A stretch of 64,000 nt of DNA from Posidonia oceanica. Its lineage: Eukaryota > Streptophyta > Magnoliopsida > Alismatales > Posidoniaceae. The DNA lies in NCBI GenBank assembly GCA_037176725.1, contig JAZBRS010000020.1, positions 97,668,501 through 97,732,500 on the forward strand, written 5' to 3'. How positions within the stretch are numbered: position 1 is the first letter of the stretch; the number at the start of each line of letters is the position of its first letter. The notes under the pieces were generated by a model. That model was not told the DNA's origin and did not search any database. It saw only the letters and a list, made by a program, of their open reading frames with translations. This document shows positions 34,660 through 46,637 of the stretch, piece after piece. The translations under genes were made by a program, and so were the position numbers.

Positions 34660-35110
34660 GGTAACTGATACATCCACTGCTCGGTCTTCAGGTATATTGA
34701 GCCAAGATGCCAAGGTTGCTAGCGCATCTGCGTATACATTCCTTGCTCTGTTCATGTACGAGAAGCGGATGCTTATGAATTCCTCTATCAGCTTCAGCAG
34801 GTGTTCGTGATATGGCACAAGCTTTGGATCCTTTGTTTTCCAGTCGCCATTCACTTGGGATATCACCAGCATGGCATCGTCGTGCACATGCAGTTTCTGC
34901 GCCTCATGCTCGAGTGCGAGCTTCAATCCCAGAATGCATGCTTCATACTCTGCTTCATTATTAGTGCATTTGAAGGTCAGCTTCCATGCAAAGGGGATCA
35001 TCTGCCTCTACAGCATGGTCAGCACTGCGCCTATGCCTCAACCCTTCTTGTTGACAACGCCATCAAAGTACAACTGCCAATGCTCTGGATCTTCAGGGTC
35101 CTCCTCGCTA
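34660..35110 (-). pseudogene. Second, archaeal-type RNase H (aRNH) of element B
   Basis: YFDGVVNKKG near 35070-35040 and TNNEAEYEACILGLKLALEH (34970-34915) are hallmarks of the extra RNase H found only in the Tat lineage of plant Ty3/gypsy elements. SYMNRARNVYADALATLAS supplies the C-terminal Asp motif. Two stops (TGA and TAG) fall between the first Asp motif and the TNNEAE block. The domain lies between the ordinary RNase H (ends 35155) and integrase in the expected order. Confidence 0.85.
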
Positions 35111-35154
35111 GGGTCCTTCATTGCAAAGAGGATGTCCTCATCCGGGATCTGCGT

Positions 35155-36470
35155 CTAGAAAGGCTGGTATTCAGGCAAAGGAAAGTCTGCGAGGTGATCA
35201 GCCATGGCTTGGCCCTTCATGGCTCGCTGTGTGACAAAGGTGATGTCGTACTGAGACAATAGTACCTGCCACTTGACGCATCTGCTTACCATTGCTAGCT
35301 TCTGGAAGAGGAACTTGATGGGGTCATGTCGGCATAGAAGCCGGACTGGATATGCCATCATGTAGTGCCTCAGCTTCTATGCGGCCCAGAAGAGGGATAA
35401 GCAGGTCTTCTCCATTGCACTATACCTGGCTTCGCAATCATTGAATTTCTTGCTCAGGTAATAAATTGCATGCTCCTTTCTACAGATTTATCATGCTGGC
35501 CCAAGACAGCGCCCATGGAATGCTATGTGGTAGAGAGGTAGAGAAGCAGAGGTCTCCCCGGCGTGGGAGGGACCAAAACAGGAGGCTTGGTCAAAAGCTG
35601 TTTGATCTTGTCAAAGGCAGCTTGGCACTCCTCGCTCCAGTTAATTTGTGCATTCTTCTTCAGGAGCTTGAAGATCGGTTTGCATATAGGCATGAGCTGT
35701 GCAATGAACCGACTGATATACTACAGGCGTCCGAGCAGGCCTCGGACTTCTTTCTCTATCATGGGGGGTGGCATGTCCACGATGGCTTTTGCCTTCATTG
35801 GGTCCACTTCAATCCCCTTCTGGCTAACAATGTAGCCCAGGAGCTTGCCAGAAGATACCCCAAATACGCACTTACTGGGGTTAAGGTGCAGCTTGTACTT
35901 TCTCAAGCGGTCAAAGAGCTTCCTTAAACAGGCAAGGTGATCCTTAGGCTCTTTGGTCTTGGCAATCATATCATCCACGTAGACCTCAACTTCTTGATGC
36001 ATGAGGTCGTGGAAAAGTGCAGTCATGGCCCTCTGATAGGTTGCGCCAGCATTTTTCAGCCCAAATGGCATAACTTGGTAGTAGAAGACACCCGAAGGGG
36101 TGATGAAGGATGTTTTCTCCATGTCCTCTTCTGCCATTCTGATCTGGTTATAGCTAGAGAAGCTGTCCATGAAGGAGAGCATTTTATGCCCTGCAGTGTT
36201 ATCGACTAGGATGTCAATGTGCGGTAGTGGGAAATCATCCTTGGGACTTGCCTTGTTCAGGTCCCGATAGTCGATGCACATGCGGACTCGTCCATCCATC
36301 TTGGGCACTGGCACGACGTTTGCAAGCCATTCAGGGTAAAGGACGACCTTGAGGAAGTTAACATTGTGCTACTTCATGATCTCCTCCTTGATCATGAGTA
36401 GCCACTGCGGTCGCCATCGCCTTAGCTTCTACTTTACTAGCCTTGCGTCTGAGTCCAAAGGTAGGTTGTG
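35155..36470 (-). pseudogene. pol: Reverse transcriptase and first RNase H of element B
   Basis: RT would copy the genomic RNA in the particle. Visible blocks: ANVVPVPKMDGRVRMCIDYRDLNKA at the start, FMDSFSSYNQI with the first catalytic Asp, GLKNAGATYQRAM, and an intact YVDD (codons 35970-35975). LGYIVSQKGIEVDP follows. A TAA/TAG-type stop ends the open stretch at 35721. The RNase H continues (GAVLGQHD, YYLSKKF, ARYSAMEKTC, then DPIKFLFQKL...ADHLADFP to 35155) with a frameshift near 35480 and a TAG where AQKL is expected. Upstream frame agreement reaches back to the protease (39443), so gag-pol was probably one long frame. Confidence 0.9.
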
Positions 36471-38264
36471 CACAACTATCTCAATGTTGAGGCCAACCAT
36501 ATCTTCGTAGCTCCAAGCGAAGACATCTGCATACTCCTTCAAGAATGCGATGAATTCTACTTTAGCCTGGGGTGACAGATGGGCACTAATGCGGACCTCT
36601 CTGACTTCTTCTGCTGTGTCGATGCTGACAACCTCTGTCTCCTCTTCGACATGGAGGTTGGGGCCTTTTGGATCGTCGTCGTGGAGTCAGAACTCAGGCG
36701 ACGGTTCATCATTCTCATCTACGCCTGCATCATCCTCCTCTCCGTAGGCAATAAGCTTCGAGAGGATCTCCTTCTCAAAGGTGGGGTCTGAGATAACGAA
36801 GGAGTGTAAGTGTTCCACTGCTTGGCCCTGGTGACGCTTCAGGATGGTCACGCTTACCCGAGTGTTTCTGTATCCTCGGTGCACGACCTCTGTCCTGGCA
36901 AACTCCTCGGCTGGCTCTGCCTGCTTTGACTCTGCTGACTCTGCTGTCCGTGCTACTGCCTGTGCTGAAGCTAACTGTGCTGCTGCTTGCTATGCGGGGG
37001 TGGCATGTGCTACTGCTTGCTGTTGTGCTGTTGGTGCCTGCTGTGTTACTGCTTGTGCATGTTGTGTTGCTGCTGGTGCATGTTGTGCTAATGCTGCTAC
37101 TTGCGGTGCTACTGGTGCTGCTTGTAGTGCTAATGCCGTTGGTATCTACTGTGCTGTCACTTCCTCTGCATGTTCCGATGTGCTTGCTAGGGACATATTA
37201 GGCTAGCGACTGATCAGTGTACTGCCGCCTGCTGCATTGCCTAAGTGTGGCATGCACTGCACAAAGCATCTAGACCCACCCCCTGGCTGTAGGGTAATCA
37301 GTTCATCTGGTCTAATGGGTGCCTCGACCGCTAGATCTTCCTCTAGGACTATGATAGAGGGATCTGTGGCCACGGCCTTCCCCTTCTTCTGTGCTGTCTC
37401 ATGCTCTGCGACGTCCTGCGCCAACAACGTGAGCTGCTCCTGGAATAACTGCTCCAAGTCTCCCATTGAAAAGTCAATCTGAGCGTCTACAGCTGCTCCT
37501 CCCTCCTCATCTGAGGGTGAGTCGATGTAGTAAGTGACTGCCGGGTTTGCGGCCAGTCCTGGCTCGACTGCTGGGCTTTCTGCTGCTTGGGGTACTTGTT
37601 CACTACTGCTGGGTTGGCTGCCAAGGTCACTGTTGCTACTGGAGGGGAGGCACAACTGCTCTTCTAGGGGGCCAATGGCTTGGCTTCTGGACAGAGCCGC
37701 CTAGCTTGCTTGCGGCGCTGTCGATGATGTGGGCCGAGTCACGCTGCCGTCTGATCCGATTGACTGCGCCGTCGGAGAAGGTGATTTCCATGCTAGCGCG
37801 GCTGCTGCCACAAGCAGACTGCTGGATGACGCCGGAGGGCGTGCTTCTGACTCTAGCGTTGCAGCTGTGGCTGTCGGTGACTTTGGTGAAGCTACAGGAA
37901 GAGGAGAAACTGTCAACCCCGCCGCAGGGCCTACCAATTCTGCTGCTGCATTAGTGAGTGCCGAGCAAACTGACCGAGACGTTGCCACGCTGAGCTGATC
38001 CTTACTGCTAGTTGGGGCTGCTTCAACTATGCCGGACTCCTCCTCATCCGAGTAGTAGTCCTCAATGCAGACCCATTCCTCCGTCGGCAGTGGAGAGCTC
38101 GGGCATGACAGTTGCTGTGCTGGGGCCTCACTGCTGTTTGAATCCAAGATACCTGCACTGGTGAAGTTAGTGAGGTCCTGGGGGATAGCCATCCTTTGAT
38201 CCTTAGGCTGCATACATCTGTCTTTGCTAGACTGTAGGTCATATCCGAGACCTTCGGAATCTCT
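36471..38264 (-). pseudogene. Acidic, low-complexity linker between protease and RT, element B
   Basis: In frame with protease and RT but without a known fold. It holds EEWVCIEDYYSDEEESG, an Asp/Glu-rich block, a repeat of Ala/Gln/Thr (AAPVAPQVAALAQ-like, 37040-37180) and VSVTILKRHQGQAVEHLHSF near 36840. Stops at 37701, 37203 and 36687 interrupt it. Tat/Ogre elements commonly have a long linker here. The plus-strand Ala/Cys/Leu-rich ORFs over 36844-37206 are shadows of the Ala/Gln repeat. Confidence 0.65.
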
Positions 38265-39443
38265 TCACTCAGCTGCTCTGATCGACTCAGCGATTCCCTG
38301 GCCGTATCGCCCAAGTGGCGTTCCCTTGACATAGCCCCACCTGTGACAGACGTTTTCGACCATCCGGAAGGAGTTATTGTGAACGGCCAAGGAGTTGACA
38401 CATTCAAGATCAGGTATAAAGTTAACCAGCTCACACCGATTAACTCGATACAAGGCATCTGAAAGCTCAGGGTCAAAAGGGACAGTCTGCGAAGAGATGG
38501 GTACAACCGCTTCGATCTGCTGCTTCTCGAAGTTTTCCACCATTACAACGATAACATCGTCGCCGCGGCGAAACTTGATCATGCGGTGGAGGGTCGAGGG
38601 GATGACCTAATGCTTGTGCAGCCAAGGGCGCCCAAGTAGGAAATTAAAGTTAGGCTCCAAGTCAACAATGTATAATTCCACATCGAATGTGACTGGGCCA
38701 ATGATAAGAGGAATAATCAAAATTCCTAGAGCGTCATGATGAGTATTGTCAAAAGCTGTCATTCCCTTTATCGCCTGGGTGATATCCTCGGCTTTGAATC
38801 CGAGCCTGGTTGCAGTGCGCAATGGATAGACATTAAGGCCTGACCCGTTATCAACCAGCGATAGGGGAATGCGAAAGTTTTTGTATTACACCGTGACAAA
38901 CAAGGGTTGGTTATGATTAATCCCCGCTGGAGGCAGCTCATCACTCGTGAAAGAGATGATCTGAGGCTCCGCGATGACGCCAACCATGCTTTCCAGGGCC
39001 GCGGGTTCTATAGCTTGGGACACACGGGCTGCTTGGAACACTCGAAGAAAAGCCTCACGGTGTTCAGAAGAGGAATGTATATGGTCCCAAATTGAAATGT
39101 CAGCTTTAACCCTCCTAAGCTGGGAGGTAATGTCGGTTTTGTGGTGCGGCTTTCTGGTGGTAGAAGGGGATGCTTTGGGGGTTGGCTCTACCGGGCTAGG
39201 TGCAGGGGGTTGGCTTGTTGCTGGGGGTGTTGCGGGTTGGCTAACTGGTAGGGGTGCTGCTGGTTGGCCTGCTGGTGGGGGCGCAGCGGGTGCTAAACGG
39301 CTGGGCCTTACCACTGGTGCTACAGGCTGGTATACCCTCCCCGATCGCGTGACTTCTACACACGTTTCCATGGCATAGTTGTAGGGCACGCGATGGGGGT
39401 CCCAAGTTAAGTCAATAACCGCAGGGGCCTGTGCTGTGAGCAC
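38265..39443 (-). pseudogene. pro: Protease region with G-patch-like tail, element B
   Basis: A Pro/Ala-rich lead (39443 to about 39130) precedes LRRVKADISIWDHIHSSSEHREAF, then the retropepsin: LSLVDNGSGLNVYPL (active-site loop about 38860-38820) and NFNFLLGRPWLH (about 38625). It would cut the polyprotein. The loop reads DNG rather than DTG/DSG. After the protease, LGRYGQGI resembles a G-patch. Stops are TAA at 38886, TAG at 38607 and TGA at 38265, all in one frame. Confidence 0.75.
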
Positions 39444-39466
39444 AAGAGGGGCTACAGGAGGGTTGG

Positions 39467-41999
39467 CTAGGCGATAGGGAGAAGGTGCTGATGCTGGTAG
39501 GTTGCTGGGGGCCCTGGCTGAGACCTAGCTAACAGGTTGATTGGAGGCTTGCCTAAATACGAGGCAGGGGTTTGGGCCTGCGGTCTAGCTTGAAGGTGTA
39601 CAGGGACAAGGGCCTGAGGGTGCATGGTAGGGCAAGCGACGGAGCACCCCGGCCTGGCACGCGGTCGGATCATATGGACTCCCAACTCGAAACCAGCAAT
39701 AGCCGCACGATAGAGAGCGAGAGGAAAGGGCTCTGGGACATCGTGAATGACCTCGGAGGGGTCTACTACAGACGTAGCAGGCCCGGAGGGGGAGAGAGAA
39801 TAGATTCCTGAGGTCCCGAGCCTTCCGGATTGGGATGCTTCGGGAGGGACTGGTGGACGATGCTGGAATGAGGGGGTGCTAATGCTTGTGCAGGGGCTGA
39901 TGCTGATGAAGGAGCAGATGTAGATGTCTCGTGCGTGTGGATCGTAATCGTTCCCGATTCGATCAGATTCTGAATGGTGTCCCGCAAGGTGAGGCAACTG
40001 TTCGTCGAGTGCCCTACGGCTTGATGAAAGTCGCAAAAAAGGTGCGCCTTGTACCAATGCGGAAGTGGATTTGGCAACGGGCGAGCCTCGGGAAACCTCA
40101 GGAATGTCGCAACCTTGGGGAGGACGGCGCTTAATAGCTCCACCAATGGGGTGAGTTGACGCCGCTATCGCCTTTGCCCCTGGAGCTACGCTTGTCAGAC
40201 CAGTGCGGCAGGATACACCGGTTGGGCGGTAGTAGTGATTTGTAGTGTGGGGGGTGCCCTAGGTGTTGGTGCATATACTACTTGATTCGGGGGAGGCCGA
40301 ACTGCCAGCTGAACAGGCACGGGCAAGGGGTCGACGTAGGCGACAGCAGGTTTCAGCGAGTCCTTCTTCTTAGGCCGGCTACTGGTGGTACCACTACTGT
40401 TGCTGCTGGTGTTGCTGCTGGTGCTGCTGCTGTTGCTGCTGGTGCTGCTGCTGTTACTGCTGGTGGCGGCCTGCTTGGCAAACGCAGAGAGCGCCGGGAA
40501 GTTGCTACTTCGTAGTGAACTCTCCACGCTGGTGCCAGCCCGAATCAGTGCAGTGAAAGTTGTGATAGGTTGAATGCTGAGTAAAGCCGCAGTAGCGGGC
40601 TGCACACCCCCGATCACAATCTCGAGGGACTCCTCGTCAGAGGGTCCGTCTTGAACCTGCGAAGCGAGTGCACGCCAGCGGCCGACATACTCCCCAAACG
40701 GCTCGCCAAGGTTCTGGTTTGTTGCGACCAGGTCCGCGTGCTTAGGAACTAGATCCAGGTTGCAGGAATATTGTCCTAGGAACGCCTGACTGAGGTCGTT
40801 CCACGTCTTGATGCTAGCCATATCAAGTGAGGTGAACCACTTGAGCGGAGGGCTGGTTAGACTTTTCTGGAACAAGCGGATTAGCAACCTCTCGTCAGCC
40901 TGGAGTTGAGCGAGATCTCTGCAGTATGCCTTCAAGTGTGCTATTGGACAGCCTCTACCATTATACTTTTCAAAGACCGGGATGCGAAGTAAGACTGGTG
41001 GTCTGTACCCTGCACTTGTCGAAGCGCTTTCTCCAGAACGGCGAACCTGTCGTCGTTGGATTCTGGAGCTACTGCCAAAGGAGGTGGTACAACAGGGGCA
41101 AGGGCCACATACGCCGCATAGGACGCACCAAGGTGCTCCTCTAGATCTACCATCACATCACCTAGTGGAGCGACGGGATAAGCGGCGTATCCGTGCGGAT
41201 GTGTTGTGTGTGTTGGCATGTATGCAGGGGTAGGGTATTGCTGATGCAGGAGGTAGGAATAACTAGCATGCTAAGTGATAGGTGATGCAGAGTGCTGGAG
41301 CGTCAGTTGTTGCACCGACACGGTGCCGGGTGGCGGGCCAGAGGGATACTGCGCTCCAACCAGTCCTAAGGACTGGCCACCAGGTGCCAGAGGAGGATGC
41401 TGTGCAGGGTGTTGTGCATATGCAGGAGGTAGAAGCTGAGCCCCCATCACCGAAGCAGTGAGTAGCTGAGGCGGTGGTCTGGGCGGGGGAGCAGAAGGGA
41501 ATGCCTGCGACGTGAGAGCAGGTCGCAGCAGAGCCTCGGGAGCAGTAGGAGTGAATGAAGGGTGAAGAGATAGAGCCATGTCCTGCAGTCTCTGGCCAGT
41601 CTCCATCAGCTGCTGATACTGCATCTCAGGGGACCCATCAGTGGGTATGCTGAGTTGCAGGATCGGCTGGGGAGCAGAATCAAGCAGCTGGGACACAGAC
41701 TGTCCGTGAGGCGGAGGTCCTAAGGCGAGATTCGCCGTAGCAGGGTGAGTGTCAAAAGTGACATTACCCTGAGAAGGAGGAGTCAGGGCCACCTCGGGGG
41801 CGCGAACGGCGGATGCCAAGAGGGACTCGGCAACCAAGTCCGGCGAAGCCTGCCACTGCCCCATAGAATAGAGGGGAGGCAGCTGTACCAGAGAAGGAGA
41901 TGCTGGCACAGAGGGGCTCAATGCGGGAGCCGAAGGGACTGAAGGAGGGGCCACCTCCGGGGCAACAGGGACCTGGGAACCACCAACAAATTGGGCCAT
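39467..41999 (-). pseudogene. gag: Element B gag, frameshifted and interrupted
   Basis: Starts MAQFVGG at 41999. A Pro/Ala/Gln-rich N-terminal part has a TAG at 41271-41273. After it come GYAAYP and VDLEEHLGASYAAY as in A. A deletion of about 50 bp near 40985 removes the FRDL...KFRIP stretch present in A and shifts the frame. The capsid-type domain (WFTSLDMASIKTWNDLSQ, EPFGEYVGRWRALA) is in 40935-40400, followed by a Ser/Thr-rich block, a TGA (40195-40197), the C-x2-H-x4-H-x4-C knuckle (CDFH, about 40035) and a second frameshift near 39800. Successive shifts bring the frame back to that of protease. Confidence 0.85.
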
Positions 42000-43205
42000 C
42001 GCTGACCGAGAACGGGTGATCACACGGCTACGACAGGGGGCAAGAGGGTGAATCCTAGGAGGAGCTATTATCGCGAAAGTGAAGTAGCTCGGAAGGGGAT
42101 GATCAGAAGCAGGGGTCGCAACAGCGGCGTCAGTAAGAGAATGCACTCAAGCTCCATCTAAGGAACTCGCTTACTGACCTCTACGCGAAAGGCAAGCAAA
42201 TAACAAGGGATTAGAATCCGAAAGTAAAATGCAAATGCTTTGATGTATGTCATGAATGCAGATGTATGCTTTCTAGCATGCTCTCCCTCACCAATCTAGG
42301 GTGTTCTAGTAGGTAGTCTACTTCGGACGCTTATGGGTGTATAGGTCGCCGACTCAAGCTAGAAAAAGTAGGTCCTACGTCTTAATCCCGACCCAAAGCT
42401 CAGTTGGTGACGTGGTGGTGCGTAGGTGGCCTTGACCCTGCCAGAAGTATGGGTGGTACCCTCCACTAACACCGACGCGACCCCCTGATAAGAGAGGATA
42501 GACCGATCTACTCACACCACGCCAAAGCGCTGGGGGCGAGAGACCGGGACTATCCTTCTCAGACTGTAGGTGGACTCAGATGAGAAGAATGCATGCCCTA
42601 TATGATGCTTTATGCAAATGCTTCACGTTTTATCTTGCGCATTTTATTAACTCAAAGGGGGTGCGGGTGTATTGCAGTCTCTAGTTGCTCTTAGAGGTTC
42701 TTTTTACTTACCGTTTTTAGTTAGCTATGGGGAGAGCAATCAGTCTCTAATTGTCCTTAGGCTTAATGCAGAAGGGGAAGAAAATCACCCAAACATGACA
42801 AGCAAGCAGCACAAATCATTGCAAAAGGGATGCGCATGGTATGTGCTAGTGCTGTGAGCATGATAGTAAAGGAAAAAACACTCATCATAGCAAAAGACAA
42901 GTATGCATAGTATGTGCAGGTGCAATGGCATTGCATTGGTGTAAAGCATTCATCATTCAAAAGGCATGCATGGTGTGCCAAGTAAATATTTAGACATGCA
43001 TAATGCTGGAAATAAAGTAAGGAAAAAAGCAGGTAAATAAAGCGATTAAATGCAGGTAAGCATGTAATAAAGCATGTAAAGGAGTAAAGCAGGTAATAAA
43101 GCATGTAAACAAGCAAGGCAGGCAAATAGACAATGCATACAAAGGCAAAAAGGCAGGCAAAAAAGCAGGCGGCGAGAAAGCCAGGCGAAAGCCAGAGTAC
43201 AAGCT
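42000..43205 (-). other. Element B 5' leader
   Basis: Non-coding between PBS and gag. 42345-42595 is the leader block shared with A and C. 42960-43190 is A-rich with GCAGGTAAATAAAGC-type strings. Minus-strand Cys/Leu-rich ORFs here come from base composition. Confidence 0.6.
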
Positions 43206-43222
43206 CCCTAGCGGAGTTGCCA
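43206..43222 (-). other. Primer-binding site, element B (mutated)
   Basis: The minus strand reads TGGCAACTCCGCTAGGG one base after the LTR end. Compared with A and C one CG has become CA, as expected from decay of a methylated CpG. Confidence 0.7.
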
Positions 43223-43223
43223 T

Positions 43224-46200
43224 TGTAGTAATCCTGAATTCTGATCGTCCATGCACGATGCCAAAGCTCGCGTGCACTGATCAAAATAGGCTCACTATAT
43301 GCGGCAGGATCCGAGGGAAGAAACTTGACTCGGAAACACTGGCAAAAGAAGAAAAAAGAAATGATAAAACAAATCGGAGTCGCTATCAGGTCAATTAAAT
43401 TGGGAGACAGGGAAAACCAAAGGTAATGCATGAAAAGACATGCAAAACCAGATGCAAAGAGGGGGCAAAGGGGATGTGATGCAACACAATGCGATGCTAT
43501 GCTATGCTATGCTATGACTCGTGCCTAGGATGAAGGAAAGGTCTTTGCGGGCCAAGAGAAAGGGCAAGGACTCCTGTTACGCAAGGGGAAGGTGTTAGGC
43601 ACCCCCGACACGTCCGAGAGTCGGTCTTTCATAGGCAATCTCGCTCGCTAATGCAGGAAGATGCTTGCCTAATGCCTAAATGCAATGAATGTCTGATTGC
43701 TGTGCATGGGAAATAAACGTGCTATCTATGTGCTTAGCAGCGCTGCTAGTGTTCCGAACTGGGCGAACCCTGGTTCGTGAGAACTCCTAGGCAATAAGCA
43801 TAATGGCCCTAATGCAAATACAGGTGATGAAACAAAACTACGGGGAAACCAGGCAATGCAAACGACAAGCAAGAGATAAACCAAAGCGAGCACAGGAAAC
43901 GGTGCGAGTGCGGAAAACGAGGTGAAAGCACGGAAAACGATGCAAAGGCGTGAAAAAAAGTACGAAAAAACAAAACAGGGGTCAGGTAGCATGCATGGGG
44001 GTTGCAATACGAATAAGAAGCCATAAAACACGGAAAACGGCGAATGAAATCAAATCGGCGTTTTAAAATCAAATTCAGCCTACTGCAAGCGTTGGACGCT
44101 GGCAACTCCGGCGTCCAACGTTGGACGCTGGCATTGCTGGCGTCCAACATCTGCTGGAGGCAGACAGCATGTAATTTTCAGAAAAGGATGAATTCTGACT
44201 ATATGAATGCAATGCAGATGTAGAAATGCAGCAAAACAGGTGCATGACATGCAGGGCAACTAGGACAGCAATTCAGGAGCAGATTCAGAGCAAGATGCAA
44301 GCTAAGATCAGCAATTAAAACCAACAGGACGTTGGACGCCCGTGAGCATGGCATCCAACGTTAGACGCCAGAGAGACTGGCGTCCAACACAGGCCAGAGG
44401 GCAGCAAAACAAACAAGCATACAGATGACAAATAAAATATTGGAGCATGCATTTAGGCTACTGTAAGCAGGCATAAACTAGACATGCAAGCATAGGATAC
44501 ATAAAAGTCCAAAAAACACGACAGCTGCAATGCGTGCTAGGCATAAAGCTCAACCAGAGCATTGGAAGCGAGCTGAACCGGTGTCCAACGTTGGACGCCA
44601 GGAACAGCAACGTACAACGCACTGGGAGGCACAAACATACAAGAACTTGCATAAAAATTAGCATGCGATCTAAGAAAGCTAAGGAACAATTGCAATGAAA
44701 GCTAAGCAAGCATATGAACACATAAGTCATGCAAACACGGGGATCAGAGCATCATGCAAGTATTTAAAACTAAAACAGATGAACAAGGACGTTAGACGCT
44801 GGAGCCCTCAGCGTCCAACAAAGGACGCTGAAGCCCTCAGCGTCCAACACCTACAGAATGCAAACCCACCTGCAAAAGGGGGAACTCAGCTCTAAACCCC
44901 ACTTAACATGCATGCAAGCTACTGATGGCATGCCAGATTAAGAAAAAGCATTCATACCAAGCATATAATCCATGAGAAGCAAATAAAAAGAGAGCATGCA
45001 TAAGAGTAAAGGATAAAAATCCAAGAAAAAAGGCATGCAACTTGAGAGGAGATTAAGAAGTCCAAACATGGTTGCCATAGGGGCCATGCAACACTAAGTA
45101 AGCATAGATCAAGCATAAATCTCAAAAGGAAACGAGATGCAAGCATGGCAGCAGAATAGAGCTAGCAGACATGTTGGACGCTGGATGAACCAGCATCCAA
45201 TGTTGGACGCGGCTCACCCAAGCGTCCAACGCAGGCAGACTGTAGACTGAACTAAAACATGCAAAGTGATCCAAGACAAGATCCAAACAAGGAAGCAGGC
45301 ATGATACAGCATCTGAAAACATGTAAGGAAGGCATGCAGCATGGATTCATAAAAGGCAAGCAACAACAAGGCATGGCAAACTTCAAAGCAAAGGCAAAGG
45401 AAAAGAAGGCAAGGTAGGGTGTTGGACACTGGCTACGGCCGCGTCCAATGTTGGACGCACCAGCCTAGGCGTCCAACAAACTGACGAACTTCCTGGCCAA
45501 GAACAGTAGCCAAATCAATTCGAAACTCCAAATAAACTAGCTAGTAAGCAAGGGTGATCGACAACAAGCATGGTGGTATGCTTGGTGCCGAAATTAGGCG
45601 GGTGGATTGCTCCACCCACCTCCTCCTCCTCAAGGCCGGAAAACCAAGGCGAGGAGGGGTGTGTGCTATGCAATAATGCATGGAAAGCATATGGAAACAC
45701 TCAAACACTCATGCATGAGCTTCAGGGATGGATAACCAACCTGTGCGCTGCCTGAAACGACGGTTCGCTTTCTTCGCTAGCGTTGCGGAAGTTTGCGGTG
45801 GACGAACTCCGGCGAGGTCGCAGGGCTTGCTAGGGGCACGGAAGAAGGCACCGAAGGGTCGAAAGTAGAGGTGGGAGATCGCTCTTGCTCTCGAAGTGGT
45901 TCAATTTCCTCTTGGGCTTGTGTGGTGAGAGCTGCAATGGGTCAAAGGTGGCCGTTTTGTGAAATGGGTGCATGGGATCTGCTGCAAATGGCAGAGGTTG
46001 CAGGCAGATTGCAGGTCTTGGCAGGCGATGGCAGGGGCTCTTGGGTGTATGGAGGGCACGAGGGATGTCAGGTGGAGGGCATGGGCTTGTCAAAGGGCTG
46101 GGAAAAGCTCGGCGGTGGCAGGTAGATGCGGCTAATGGCAGTGAGGGTGGAGTGGTGGAAATGGGGCTGGGGCGGAGGAGACGGCTAGTAAGTGCACTTA

Positions 46201-46632
46201 CTTGGCCTTGGAAGCTAGTGGGTGGCCTGGAGTCCACGAAGGGATGGGTAGTAAGTGCGTACGGGTGGCGGAGAGGACGGGAGGTGAGCCGAAGGTGGCA
46301 GAGCAGCCGCTGCTGCACCCGGGTCATTGGACGCTAGAGCAGAAGGCGTCCAACGTTGGACGCTAGCACAGGGCGCGTCCAACGTTGGACGCTACCCGTG
46401 CCAGCGTACAACATACCCAGGAGGCAAAAGGCTGAAATGGACTTGGGCTTGGGCTTAGGAAGGGTTTAAAAATGTGTAAAAGGCTTGGGTTAAGGCTTTG
46501 GGGTTTAGGTAAGGTTTTAGGTTTGTTTTGGGGTAGAAATGGGTTAATCTGAAAAAGAGTGCCATCCCAGAGTCCAAACAAGCCTGCAGGAGAAATTACC
46601 GACTTCCAAGCTGTCAGAATGGGGTGTCTATA
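43224..46632 (-). repeat. Element B 5' LTR
   Basis: 3.41 kb, in plus direction TGTAGTAATCC...GGTGTCTATA; the last CA is mutated to TA. It preserves foldbacks damaged in the 3' LTR, e.g. GTTGGACGCCCGTGAGCATGGC and GTTAGACGCCAGAGAGACTG (44335-44395). The U5 box is at 43571-43636. Repeats and GC-rich part correspond to those of the 3' copy. Confidence 0.92.
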
Positions 46633-46637
46633 GTAAT
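46633..46637. repeat. Target site duplication of B, right
   Basis: GTAAT, identical to 24832-24836. Confidence 0.9.

Larger units (their letters stand above)
24837..46632 (-). mobile_element. Element B: near-complete Tat/Ogre retrotransposon, 21.8 kb
   Basis: Complete insertion flanked by perfect GTAAT repeats. Minus-strand order is 5' LTR (43224-46632), PBS, leader, gag, protease, acidic linker, RT, RNase H, archaeal-type RNase H, integrase, a spacer, a PMD-like ORF, a hairpin array, the PPT hairpin and 3' LTR (24837-28274). The second RNase H places it in the Tat lineage. Every coding domain has stops or frameshifts, so it cannot be active as read, although it is the only pol source here. 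It inserted into the 3' LTR of C. Confidence 0.92.

Noticed and set aside
37100..37180. Possible tRNA or rRNA fragments anywhere in the window
   Set aside because: Apart from the short PBS complements, I found no tRNA-like cloverleaf or rRNA sequence on either strand.
36844..37206. Plus-strand Ala/Cys-rich and Leu-rich ORFs
   Set aside because: Shadows of the Ala/Gln repeat of the minus-strand polyprotein linker, which is in frame with protease and RT.
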